Shown piece after piece: positions 22,701 through 32,720 of a DNA stretch of 64,000 nucleotides. Within the stretch, counting starts at the first letter, position 1. The number at the start of each line of letters is the position of its first letter. Under the pieces are notes generated by a model, which did not search any database, was not told the DNA's origin, and saw nothing but the letters and a program-made list of their open reading frames with translations. A program made the position numbers and the translations under genes. Source of the DNA: Penelope pileata (Eukaryota; Chordata; Aves; Galliformes; Cracidae); NCBI GenBank assembly GCA_013396635.1, contig WBMW01005660.1, positions 740,992 to 804,991 on the forward strand, given 5' to 3'.

Positions 22701-25700
22701 GTAGATGGCTTCTCCATTGACTTTCAGCCAGGCGCCCATTTGCCTCAGCCGTTCCTCAAATATAACAGCGATGCGACCATCGTGAGTGGGCCCGATATTC
22801 ATCAGGAGATTTCCTCCACAAGACACTGTTTCTACGAGTTGCTAAAATGTTTTCAAACACATACAGAGAACATATGGTCACGGCTAATGAAATTATATAT
22901 ATAAAATTCTTCCTAAAGCCTGGTGTGCTGCTTCAAAATGACAGACTGGACCAGTTGAGCTAATGCTGCAACTTCAGGCTTTCATGGTCCAGCATCCCAA
23001 CAGGCAATACAAAATTTAAGCTCCCATAAAACAAAGCTCAATTTGCACAGCAGAAAATAGCCCAAAATACATTTTCACACCAGTATGTCTGACTGAATCT
23101 ACATTAGAGTCAGACCCTAAAACTTCTTAAAAATTTCAACTTCTGCAGGAATTTCATGAGAGATTTCCCATTAGATATAAGATTATTTTTCTGCATGAAA
23201 GGAAAACAGGGCTAGTAGACGCCACTTCATTTTTTCTGAAGTTGGAAAGTAATTTCCTCTTCTTCCTTTATTTGATATCCTCCCTATTTTATGGGCACAT
23301 CTCTAAAACAACTTTGAAGCTTTGGATATTTAGTACACAGTTTTCATAAAATATTCAGAAGAAAATGAAGCAGTCTCAATAATTTATGTAGAAAAGAATA
23401 AATCTCGTCTCTGAGGGCACTATTAGTATCTCCCTCCCATGTACTCCTCCTTTTGCAAATGGAGCCAGCAACAGAATGGGCGTTCATTTGTATGATTTAT
23501 TCATAGCAGTCGTAGACCTCGGTGCCTGCAAAATTCACAGTATATAGCTATTTCTATAACATGCAATGCACAGACTGAGAATAAAATGAAATAAATGTTC
23601 TTAGAACAGAGAGTGGGATGGACGAGGATGGAAGATGGAATGTATTTTTGTGTCAGTGGACATGGCAGCAAAAAAAATATCCTATATCTAATCTTTGACA
23701 ATCTAGATTAGAAACATCCTATATCTAATTTAGATTTTCAGAGGGTTCATTTGTCACCAAACACAGCTTTTCCTAGACCTATTAATCCAAGGAACATCTT
23801 AACAAAAAGAGATAAAATGTGTTTGTGAAATTGTCTTTTAGCTCAGCCTCTGAGATTACATGTTCTGGCCTTAATAGTCTGCACTGATGCCATATAGGGA
23901 AGTTGACAACTGGCAAACAGGTTGATGATCCCTCTCTAGAGAGTCCATGAATATTTGTGTTCCCATCCACACTGCGCTCCAGAGATCACAGACTGAGATG
24001 CATGAGCCTGAGGAACAGACAGCTGGAGACGAGCTACCAAATGAATTAAAACCTTCTCCTCTGAAGAGAGGTTGCTGCAGTTTGGAATCATCTTTTGCAA
24101 GGACGATACAAAGGACAGACTAGAAAAAAGATCATCCAGATCAGTTTTTGACCAGTTACTAACAGAGGAAATAACTTCTAAGAAACTGCCTGAATTCTTA
24201 CTAGATCACAATTCTCATAGTATTTTCTATAAAATTAACAGGAATTACATGGGTGTTCCATTCTGACATTGCTAGGCTAAAATGAAAAGAAATATATTTA
24301 ATCGATTTGTGATTTAATGAAAATAATAACGCAATTCAATGTCGAACAGAGTAACGTAAAAACCAGGAGCTGCGGGCAACTCCTTTGTCCCACCATACCT
24401 TCACCAAGTCCTCAATTGTGAGGTAATCATCAAGATTTGCGTTCCTCCTGTACCCCCACGACCTCTTGTCAATAGTCATACAGTTCTCCCACTTGTGAGG
24501 CAGAAGGTGTCCCGGGTTGTACCGGTCGCTGCACGTGTAGAAGCCGCCGTGCTTACATATGCTGCCGACTCCCCAGCGGTCATTGGTCACAACCGTGTCC
24601 CGAACCGGACTGGAAACAAAGAAATTGTAAGTTCATGATTTTCGTTCTAGAAATTAGTCAGAGCCAACATAATCTCTCCCCCTCGCCCCCAACACACCCT
24701 TCCCAGAAACTAATATTTAGGATGACTTCTGCAATTAGATTAAGTGCAATTTCAGGAATCCAATTCTTGGGGAAATATGCTGCAGTCTTTCACAGGAGGT
24801 CTGCCAGAAAGCAGTCTGCACTTCACATCCACTGCCAAATGTTCCGTCTGTGATGACAACAGTGCACCCCTATTCTCAAATTATCTTGCTATCTTGTTCG
24901 TTCGTGCAGAAGACAATACTTAGGAAAAATATTAGGTAGAATGACCGTTGCCATCTTAACTGGTGAATTTGCAAATATGGTTAAAAAACATTATGAAACA
25001 GTCTTTCTAAAACAAGCTTCACTAGCTTTAGGGAAGACCTGGATTATCAGCACTCTATACATCAGGAAAATTAAGAATTAGCCAAGCTCCCATAAGTAGA
25101 GGTAACAGGTTCCACAAAACATACAGAAAGAGACAAACAACACACAACAGAATTTCAGATTAGAAGTTAAAATAGCATCACGATACACCTGTCGTTATAC
25201 AGCCAAGCCAGAAAACCTGTGCTGTTCCAGTACTTATCTGGCGCATTTCCACTCCCATCAGACCAAACTATTTCTGGTTGGTACTTGGTCACAATTTCAT
25301 AGAGTTCTGGTAATGATTTACTGGTTGGAAACTTTCTTGTCTTGAAGTCATTGGTGGCGTCCTCGAGGAAGAGAGGATTAAACCATTCAAACAGGGAGTG
25401 ATATAAACCAAAACGCAAGTCCGTCCTGTTTCTAACAGATGTTGCTAGCTCAGCCACAAGATCTCTCTTTGGTCCCACATCAACAGCATTCCAGTTCCAA
25501 GAATATTTGGATCCCCACAAAGTAAAGCCTGCAAAGAAAAAAATTAAAGGATAACAAAGAAAAGCAAGAGAGAGGACATCGTGGTTCTTCTTTGCAAGTG
25601 TGTTGCAAAAAAATAAATACAATAACTATACCATGATAACCATTTTATTTTAGAGGATGCCTATAATCTGTTAATGCACTGTGACAGTAATCATAACATT

Positions 25701-28700
25701 AGAATACGTCTGTATATTTGTATAGATAAATATATATAAACATTCCATTTTCTAGTTCTGATAATTCTTTGTTCCTCCTTAGTTGTTCACTCCATTAAGA
25801 TGTCCAGATTAAGCAATAATACAGAAACTTTTTGAGGCACTAGATTTTTACTGGATGTAGTAAATATGAACTCGGAACACACATGCAACAGCGGGAAGAT
25901 GAAACCCTGCCTCTGTCGCAGAATGCACAAGCTACATCATTTGGAAAAAGAAGAAAGTAGTCTGCATCTCATGCCGATGTTCATTTTTCATTTGTCTTGA
26001 CATCCCTAACAGCACAGTCCATTACTCAGTACACGTGTGTACGCAGAGTGCAAAAACTCCAGAAACAGCCTTTCAAATACCAGCGTTAGATATCACTCCT
26101 CAGACATCCAGCAATCCAGCCCAAGCACTGCAGGCACTACTGTGCTGCAGGCTTAGACCACGGCCAGAGGGGCTCCACTCTCACCTTCAAACTGCTTCGC
26201 ACTCATTGCCTAATAAATCCTGCAGCACTTTTGTGAATGGGATACGTGCGGCTGTGGTGACCAGACAAACAAGCTAGAAGTTCATGCCCATGGCTAAAGG
26301 ACAGACTAAATGAATCTTGGTTCTTTTGAAGTCGGTGGGAATTATGACACAGACATCATCAGGATCAGGGTTGTGTGTGTGTCAGACATGGGACTGAAAT
26401 TCCGAAGTTACTAGTGGCAATTTTTGAGCCCACATGCCCCCAGACACCAAAACATTGACCAGATGCTGTCCTACTGCTTCTCAGTATTTTATACTTTTCT
26501 TTGCTATTATGTTTCCTTCCAGCCAGGTCCTTTTTCTTTACATTTCTCTGCAGAGCATCTTGACTTGTGGAACGCATTGCTGAATTCCCCAGGGAAACCT
26601 ACAGGCGGCTAACTGCCCGTACACAGCAGCGCTCCATACACGAAACAGAGCAGAATTCACTTTGTGCTTCCTTGAGCAATAAATTACACAACAATCAGAA
26701 ATTAACTCAGCTACTGCTGGAAGCTCAGTTGCCCCCACCACTGCAGGCTGTCTTACCTATAATGAGAGAACCATGGCACAATCTATTCTTCCTTCTGTGC
26801 AAGCTTCATCACCACAGCTTTTGTGCAAGAGGCAGGAAAATACGTGCACATTTCTCAAGCTTTTTTTTTTTTTTTTAAACTCTTTGGCTGGGTTGGGGCA
26901 GGTAATTCTGTGTAGTGCCATCTCTCTTAGCAGGCAGGAACGTCACCTGAATATTCCTTCAGTTAACAGAAATGCAACAATTACTAACATTCACGAGCCT
27001 TCCACTTACCTTCATGATGTTTTGAAGTTAAGACAACATATTTTGCACCTGACGCCTTCAGAATATCTGCCCACTGGTTGGGATCAAATAATTCTGCTGT
27101 GAACAGTGGCCCAAAATCTTCATAACTGAACCCAGGTGGGTAATTTGCCTCGACAAATTTCACATAGGGCTCCCTCTTTTCCTTCTGCCAGTACCACCTA
27201 CAAAATACAGAGCAAAACCACATGTTCCAGCAGAGTGTTTTCAGACAAAGGAAAGAGAATGGAAATCATTAGCTCCTATTTGTGTTCACGCTGAGAGGCA
27301 CAAGCACTGGATGTAGGTGACACTGGCAAAGAGATAAAATTGCTTCAGAACACAATAGTATTAATAATTAAAGGCTTCCTTTTCTCTGCTCTCTTTCCCC
27401 ATGCTCTGCTTCCTTCAGTTACTCCACTTTGGAAAGGCTCCAGGATTTCATTTGTCAAGTCCATGCCACTGCTCCTACCCCCCTACTCCACAGCTAGGCC
27501 TGGAGCTGCCCTGGCCCACAGTGGCCTCACCCTCACCATGGGCAGAGAACCTCAGTCACCAATACAGCACTATTTATTTTCTGCCTGCCCCACCCCTCCC
27601 TACCTAGCAGTGAAAGAGGAGCTCCAGAGACGCACGCAACAGTCCTTACAGCATAAAGAACCTCACCACTGGAGGCCTTCCAGCAACATATGTTGTAACT
27701 GCTAGGGGAAAACGGGTCTGAAAGCAGTCACCTTCCTACAGACAAAGCCAAGCAGCAAAATCCTGTTGGTAAATTCAGCAATAAATGAACAGAGTTTGAA
27801 AGTGAAAGGAAAAAAAACAGGGCAGAGTCTGAAAGTTTGAAATGTGTTTCCCCCTCCCACCCGGAGCTGGGCTCTGAGCTCAGCTCTGTACGACCACAGC
27901 AGCTGCATGGATCTTGTTGTGACCTTCCTAAACAGACCTCAGCGTAAACTAATACAACCTCTAGGAGCCAACAGAAAAAAAAGTAAAAAATAAAAGAAAG
28001 AGGCTCAGGCAGTCTTCCTCTATGAAAGACTGAAAAAAAACCTAATTTTTAAGTAAGTATGTAACTGCATAAAGAAAGAGGTAACATCCTTTCTTTTCCT
28101 TTGTCACACAGCTTGCTAACAACCTGAGCACTTCCGCTCTGACAGGACTGAGTTTCAGAACCGTGCTGACCAAGGCTGGGCAGCCTGGGTGTCACCAAGG
28201 CTTGTGACCTTGCCTTGAAGCTGCTGGCAGGGGACCTGGGCCACCTGACCGTGCACGCTGCCAGAAGGCCCCGCAGGGCTCCTCACCCGGACGTGCCTAA
28301 GGGTGGGAGGCAGCAGGGACGGAGACAACTTCATCCACTGCATCACACTGTTTGGGGGCCTTTTTAGAAAAAGAAGAAGAAATGAATGCTTGAGCCTGAA
28401 ACCGTGTATGAATCTTACTCTGAGAGGCTCGAACCAAAAACTAGCTTTTTCCCCCCCTGCCAGTACATGGTAAAAAACTGCTGATACCCTTAAACATAAC
28501 TCTGAAAAGAACAGGCCAAATATTGCCTTCAGGAAACAGTTGTTTGCTTATATTGACATTGGTTTGCTTCATGAATTGCCTTTAAGCTTTACCATAGCTG
28601 GAGAGCTGCTGTTGACCGTCACACCCCACATGACACAGCATGACTTAGTCCATGTCACAAGGAAGCATTTGGCAGAGCATGGAAGGAAAAAAAATGCAAA

Positions 28701-30283
28701 GCAAATGGCTACTCCTGAGGCAGCGAACACTCAACAAACCAAAGGTTGGAACTAAATTTCATAGACTCACTAAGATTGGAAAAGACCTCTAAGATCATCT
28801 AGTCCAATCATCAACCCATTCCCACCATGCCCTCTAAACCCCATCCCTCGGTGCCACATCTCCTCATTTCTTGAATTTCTCCAGGAATAACTCCACCATT
28901 TCCCTGGGCAGCCTGTTCCAGTGCCTCACAACCCTCTCTGAGAAGAAATTTCTCCTCATATCCAACCTGAACCTCCCCTGGCATAACTTAAGGCCATTCC
29001 CTCTCATCCTATCACTGTTACCCAGGAGAAGAGGCCGACCACAGCCTCCTTTCAGGCAGTTGCAGAGTGCAGCAAGGTCTCCCCTGAGCCTTCTCTTCTC
29101 CAGACTGAACAATCCCAGCTCCCTCAGCCGCTCCCCATAAGACTTGTGCTCCAGACCCCTCACCAGTTTTGTTGCCCTCCTCTGGACACGCTCCAGGGCC
29201 TCGATGTCTTTCTTGCAGTGAGGGGCCCAAAACTGAACACAGCACTCAAGGTGCGGCCTCACCAGAGCTGAGTACAGGGGGATGATCACCTCCCTGCTCC
29301 TGCTGGCTGCACTGTTTGTCATACAGGCCAGGATGCCATTGGCCATCTTGGCCACCTGGGCACACTGCTGGCTCATGTTCAGCTGGTTGTCCTCCCAACT
29401 TGGTGCCATCTGCAAACTTACTGAGAGTGCACTCAATCCCTTCGTCCAGATCGTCACTAAAGACATTAAATAGGACCGGCTCCAATGCTGACCATTCATG
29501 ACCTGATGCCAGCTGGATTTAACTTCATTCACCACCACTCTCTGGTGGTGAAACCCTCTGCCCAGTTTTTCACCCAGCAAAGAGTGCACCTGCCCACGCC
29601 ATGGGCTGCCAGCTTCTGCAGGAGAATGCTGTGGGAGACAGTGTTAAAGGCTTTGCTAAAGTCTCGGCAGACTACATCCACTGCCTTTTCCCCACCCACC
29701 AGGCGGGTCACCCTGTCACAGAAGATCGTGTTGGTCAAGCAGCGTAGCGTGCAGTAATTTAGTTGAAGGGACTGAACTTTAGGTTAAGTGGAATGTACTC
29801 CTTAACGAAAATGATGACAAAAAAGAAGAGAACTGCCGTCAGCACACAACCCACAGCAGAACAGCACGCAGGGAGCCGGGCGCGGGGCTCCCCGCAGACG
29901 CTGCCGCAGCTCTGTGCCAGGGCTGCCCAAAGCACCGGCCCTTCACCGGCACCTCGGCGGATGCTCCCCGACCTCTCTCACAGCGCTCGCAGAAAACACC
30001 ACACACCCTCCAGCCCCTATCTCCCCGCTACACTCCGCCTCCTCCCTCCTCCCGGCGGCGGAGCGAGGCCGGCAGCTCACCAGAACCACTCGCTGCCGAA
30101 GCTGGGCACCGAGAACACGCCCCAGTGGATGAAGACGCCGAACTTGGCCTCGTCAAACCAGGCGGGCAGCGGCCGGGCGTCCAGCGACGCCCAGGTGGGC
30201 TGGTAGCGGGGCCGGCCGCCCAGCAGCCCGGGCAGCCCCAGCAGCAGCACCAGCAGCACAGCGGGCAGCTGCAGGCCCGACAT
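19766..30283 (-). CDS. FUCA2: FUCA2, alpha-L-fucosidase 2 (complete, seven exons)
   Basis: Coding exons on the minus strand: 30283-30081, 27197-27010, 25528-25189, 24609-24399, 22841-22651, 21483-21375 and 19906-19766 (stop TGA). All junctions are GT-AG and in phase, giving 460 residues (human about 467). Residues 1-23 are a leucine-rich signal peptide. The rest is a GH29 fucosidase that removes alpha-linked fucose from glycans and is secreted or lysosomal. Visible motifs are HWG (53-55), KHHEG (127-131), WNWNAVDVGPKRD (141-153) and WSDG at 219-222. Asp221 corresponds to the GH29 catalytic nucleophile. The C-terminal beta domain is in exons 6-7. N-glycosylation sequons occur at NRT (164) and NST (232), and NDT in exon 5. 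The start ATG follows GCCGCC, a good Kozak context, in a CpG island. The sequence is much closer to FUCA2 than FUCA1 and the gene order agrees. Confidence 0.97.
28757..29757 (-). mobile_element. CR1 LINE, about 1 kb, 5' truncated, with decayed reverse transcriptase
   Basis: The element lies on the minus strand in FUCA2 intron 1, in the same orientation as the gene. Its 3' tail is at 28757-28810 (CATAGACTCA then AAGATCATCTAGTCCAA on the plus strand). The 3' part of the CR1 ORF2 reverse transcriptase is readable in three different frames: a CRDFSKAFNTVSH block (29738-29529), a FNVFSDDLDEGIECTLSKFADG block (29485-29246), and the C-terminal thumb region in a frame reaching 28864. The frame changes show at least two indels. 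The catalytic FADD motif reads FADG. It is a dead copy, but younger than the other CR1 fragments in the window, since about 160 C-terminal codons remain open. Confidence 0.93.
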
Positions 30284-30620
30284 GGCGGCGGGCGGCGGCC
30301 AGGCGCGAGGCGGGGCCGGGGGCGGTGGCTGCTGCCTCAGGCCCGGCCCCTGCGCGGAGCCGCTAGAGGTGGCCCGGCCTCGTCTATGGCGGTGGCCCGT
30401 GGCTGCTGCCCGCGAGAAGAAGCGGCTCGAAAAGTTTCAAGGAGAGACACAGAGCACCAGAACGGGCACACGGAAGCTGCCCTAACTCTGCTGGTGACAC
30501 ACGGCGGCGGTGCTGCACGTCCCCTGCGTTAAGTGGTGCCTTTCCAGCGCGTCTGGGGCCCAGGGCAGTGTCTGCCCGGTCCTTCCCGACGCCCCAGTTG
30601 CGTGGGGGTGTTTGCCTCAG
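29870..30620. promoter_or_regulatory. FUCA2: FUCA2 CpG island promoter
   Basis: A GC- and CpG-dense island spans FUCA2 exon 1 and extends about 300 bases upstream of the ATG. GC-box-like sites occur at about 30309-30315 and 30318-30327 (GGGGGCGG core), just upstream of the start codon on the minus strand. No TATA box is seen. A TATA-less, Sp1-type housekeeping promoter is inferred; the start site is probably within about 100 bases of 30283. Confidence 0.65.
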
Positions 30621-30978
30621 GCCCCAGCGGCCATTGGATGGCTCTTGTGAAATGGTTTGGGTTAGGCAGCGAGTGCTAACTTCCCAAAATCATCGCTGCA
30701 AGGGATGATTTCTCTGGTGATCTCATCGGAGCAGGTAAAAAACCAACGAGCAGACGCCTAAGTTAATGTAATAGTTAAACTCCACCTCAGGAAGGTGCGT
30801 ACCTCGTGGCCGAGGCTTTTTCTGGCCCATGGAAATAGAACTTTGGTCTCCAGAGCTATTAACCACAGCGGCTGCATTTCATCAAAAGTTATTTAAAAGG
30901 CCAGAGAAAAAGGGAAGCGTCTTTTTTTAAGAAACATTTTCAGTTATGTGCCTTGATGAATGTAAGCAACAGCCTGAT

Positions 30979-31000
30979 AAAAAAAAAAAAAAAAAAAAAA
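30979..31000. repeat. Poly(A) tract, 22 bases
   Basis: An uninterrupted run of A in the FUCA2-PHACTR2 interval. No LINE tail or short repeat is recognisable next to it. Confidence 0.95.
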
Positions 31001-31542
31001 CATTTTGAATTCCTGATACCATTTTTCTGGCAGGCCGTTCACATCACCCTGGTTTACAAACAGACTTTGATATCACGCATGTGAAGGAGCCCTTCGGTTT
31101 TTTTCTTCTGCTTCTGCCTGTGGCTCAGTGCTGACCTGCTTTCTCTGCATCCTCTCTCACCTTCATTCCTTCAGATGTGGCTTTGCATCTCAAAAGGAGC
31201 TCTGAAGCACCTCTGACCTCTTGCACCTGTCCTAGTTTGGGTTGGGATTTCTTCCTGCTCTGCAACATTTCCTTTTTGATTGCTGCTGGCACCAAAGGGC
31301 TGCAGGCGCTGGGCAGCCCCTTAATGGGGGAGTTTTGAAGTGGGCTCTGAAGCTTATCCTGTACAGCGCACCAAAGTCACAGCTGCTCTGAGGCTCAAAG
31401 TACTTCAAAGAAAAAACGATCCAAGAAAAGCTCAGAGGTCTCACCCAAAACCCATCAACATCAGAGAACTATTAACTCCGGTGAGATTTGCAGCAGAAAG
31501 CGTGGTTTTTTGCTAAATGACCTTTCTCACATCCTTTGAATT

Positions 31543-31559
31543 AAAAAAAAAAAAAAAAA
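31543..31559. repeat. Poly(A) tract, 17 bases
   Basis: An uninterrupted run of A in the interval between FUCA2 and the distal PHACTR2 island. Confidence 0.95.
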
Positions 31560-32179
31560 TGTAGAAAACAGTTCAGTAAACAGAAGTCATGAGTACCCTT
31601 CCAATTAAGGCTTAAATAGGTTCAGCAAATGTCACCAGCCCACACACGCGCAGCTGCTGCTGTCTCCAGTGAGAGAAAGGGCCCTCAGCATGCAGCCACA
31701 TCTGTAAGGACGCACGCTGCAAGGGGTGAGCTGTAACAAACAGCACAGGATGAGATTTTGTGACCAGCCTGGGACCAGCACCCATGACTTAACAGGAAGC
31801 TCTCTAAACACGAGCACAATGTGGGGTAACCGGGCCCTGCAGGAGGGCTGCAAACACCCAGCAAGGCACAGCCCCTGCCTCTTGCACTCAGCCAAAACGC
31901 AGCCAGGAAGGAGGAGAGGGGTTAACGAAGGCACTCCCCTGGCAGGTGCTGAGACCTTCTGAGCTGCCTAATTGCTGACACGTGAGCTTCCTGTGCTGGA
32001 TCCCTTGCTTGGCTCCTGGGAAGACCCCAGAATGAGCACACCTGGGGAGCTGCAGGGCTAGGCGCTGTGAGATGGGCGCTTGGTCCCTGAGTGGGAAGCA
32101 GAGGCCAGCAGCTGTAAAGTTAGAAAAGTAACTCTGCAAAGCAAATCGAAACCACTGAGCTAGGTTATGCAGCTCTCCG

Positions 32180-32720
32180 GGGTGCAGAGGGATGGAGGGA
32201 GGGATGCGGGGTTCCCCCTGCGTCCCCCACTTCCATCCGCCCTCACCCCTCGGCCGTTTCCTGGATGCCCCCGAGTCGCCGTCGCTGTCCCTGCGGGGCG
32301 GCCCCGCTCGGGGCGGTCGGAGCTGAGGGGCGGCTCTTCCTCCGCAAACTTTCCCTCCCTCTCTCGTCTCTCCCTCTCTCGGCTCCCCGATGGCGGAGGC
32401 ACCGCAGCCTGCCTGGCTGCTGCCCGGCCCCCGCGGCCGCTCCCAGAGCGACATCTCCTCCTTCTCCTCCTCCCGCAGGAGCTGCCTCCTCCGCTCCGTC
32501 ATGGGGGGCTCAGGTAAGGGGATGCGGGGCAGGAGGGAGCGCGGTGAGGCGACTCGCGGTCCTCCGTCCCCCGCAGAGCCCCCCGAGCCGGGCTGGGAAA
32601 GGGGCATCCCTCTCCCGAGCTACGGGAAGGGGTGGGGGGAAGCGGTGCTCCTCCTGTAGGACTGAACCCTGTGTCGCCGCACACGGGATGGTTGGGGCTG
32701 GAAGCCGGCCCTTGGGGATA
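32180..32720. promoter_or_regulatory. PHACTR2: CpG island, probable distal PHACTR2 promoter
   Basis: A sharply GC- and CpG-rich block with pyrimidine-rich runs (CCCTCCCTCTCTCG near 32353) surrounds a candidate first exon ending at a consensus donor (32514). No TATA box is present. It lies 1.9 kb upstream of the FUCA2 start and is separated from the FUCA2 island by AT-rich sequence, so it is likely an independent promoter directed to the right. Confidence 0.6.
32390..32513 (+). CDS. PHACTR2: Putative distal first coding exon of PHACTR2 (alternative N-terminus)
   Basis: An open frame starts at ATG 32390 and reads 41 codons plus one base to a CAG|GTAAGG donor at 32513/32514. It is rich in Ser, Arg and Pro and ends SVMGGS. 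It exits in phase 1, the same phase as the MDNA exon at 57913-57925, so both can splice to the same PHACTR2 exon 2. An inner ATG at 32501 has a better Kozak context (G at -3, G at +4) than the first (C at -3) and would give only four residues, MGGS, before the junction. Human PHACTR2 also has isoforms with different first exons, but I do not recognise this N-terminus. PHACTR2 identity rests on position, strand, CpG island and phase. It could instead be a 5' UTR exon or a non-coding RNA. Confidence 0.5.

Larger units (their letters stand above)
30621..32170. other. FUCA2-PHACTR2 intergenic region
   Basis: No coding exon is recognisable between the two CpG islands. The stretch holds two long A tracts, 30979-31000 (22 A) and 31543-31559 (17 A). 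Open frames here are short and lack homology I can recognise. Confidence 0.6.

Noticed and set aside
28864..29589. A 241-codon minus-strand open frame that looks like a gene
   Set aside because: It is the C-terminal part of a CR1 reverse transcriptase in a 5'-truncated element, with the upstream parts in other frames.
31888..32607. A 239-codon minus-strand open frame and overlapping plus-strand frames in the CpG island
   Set aside because: Long stop-free frames on several strands are expected in GC-rich DNA. Only the 32390-32513 frame ends at a good splice donor in a matching phase.
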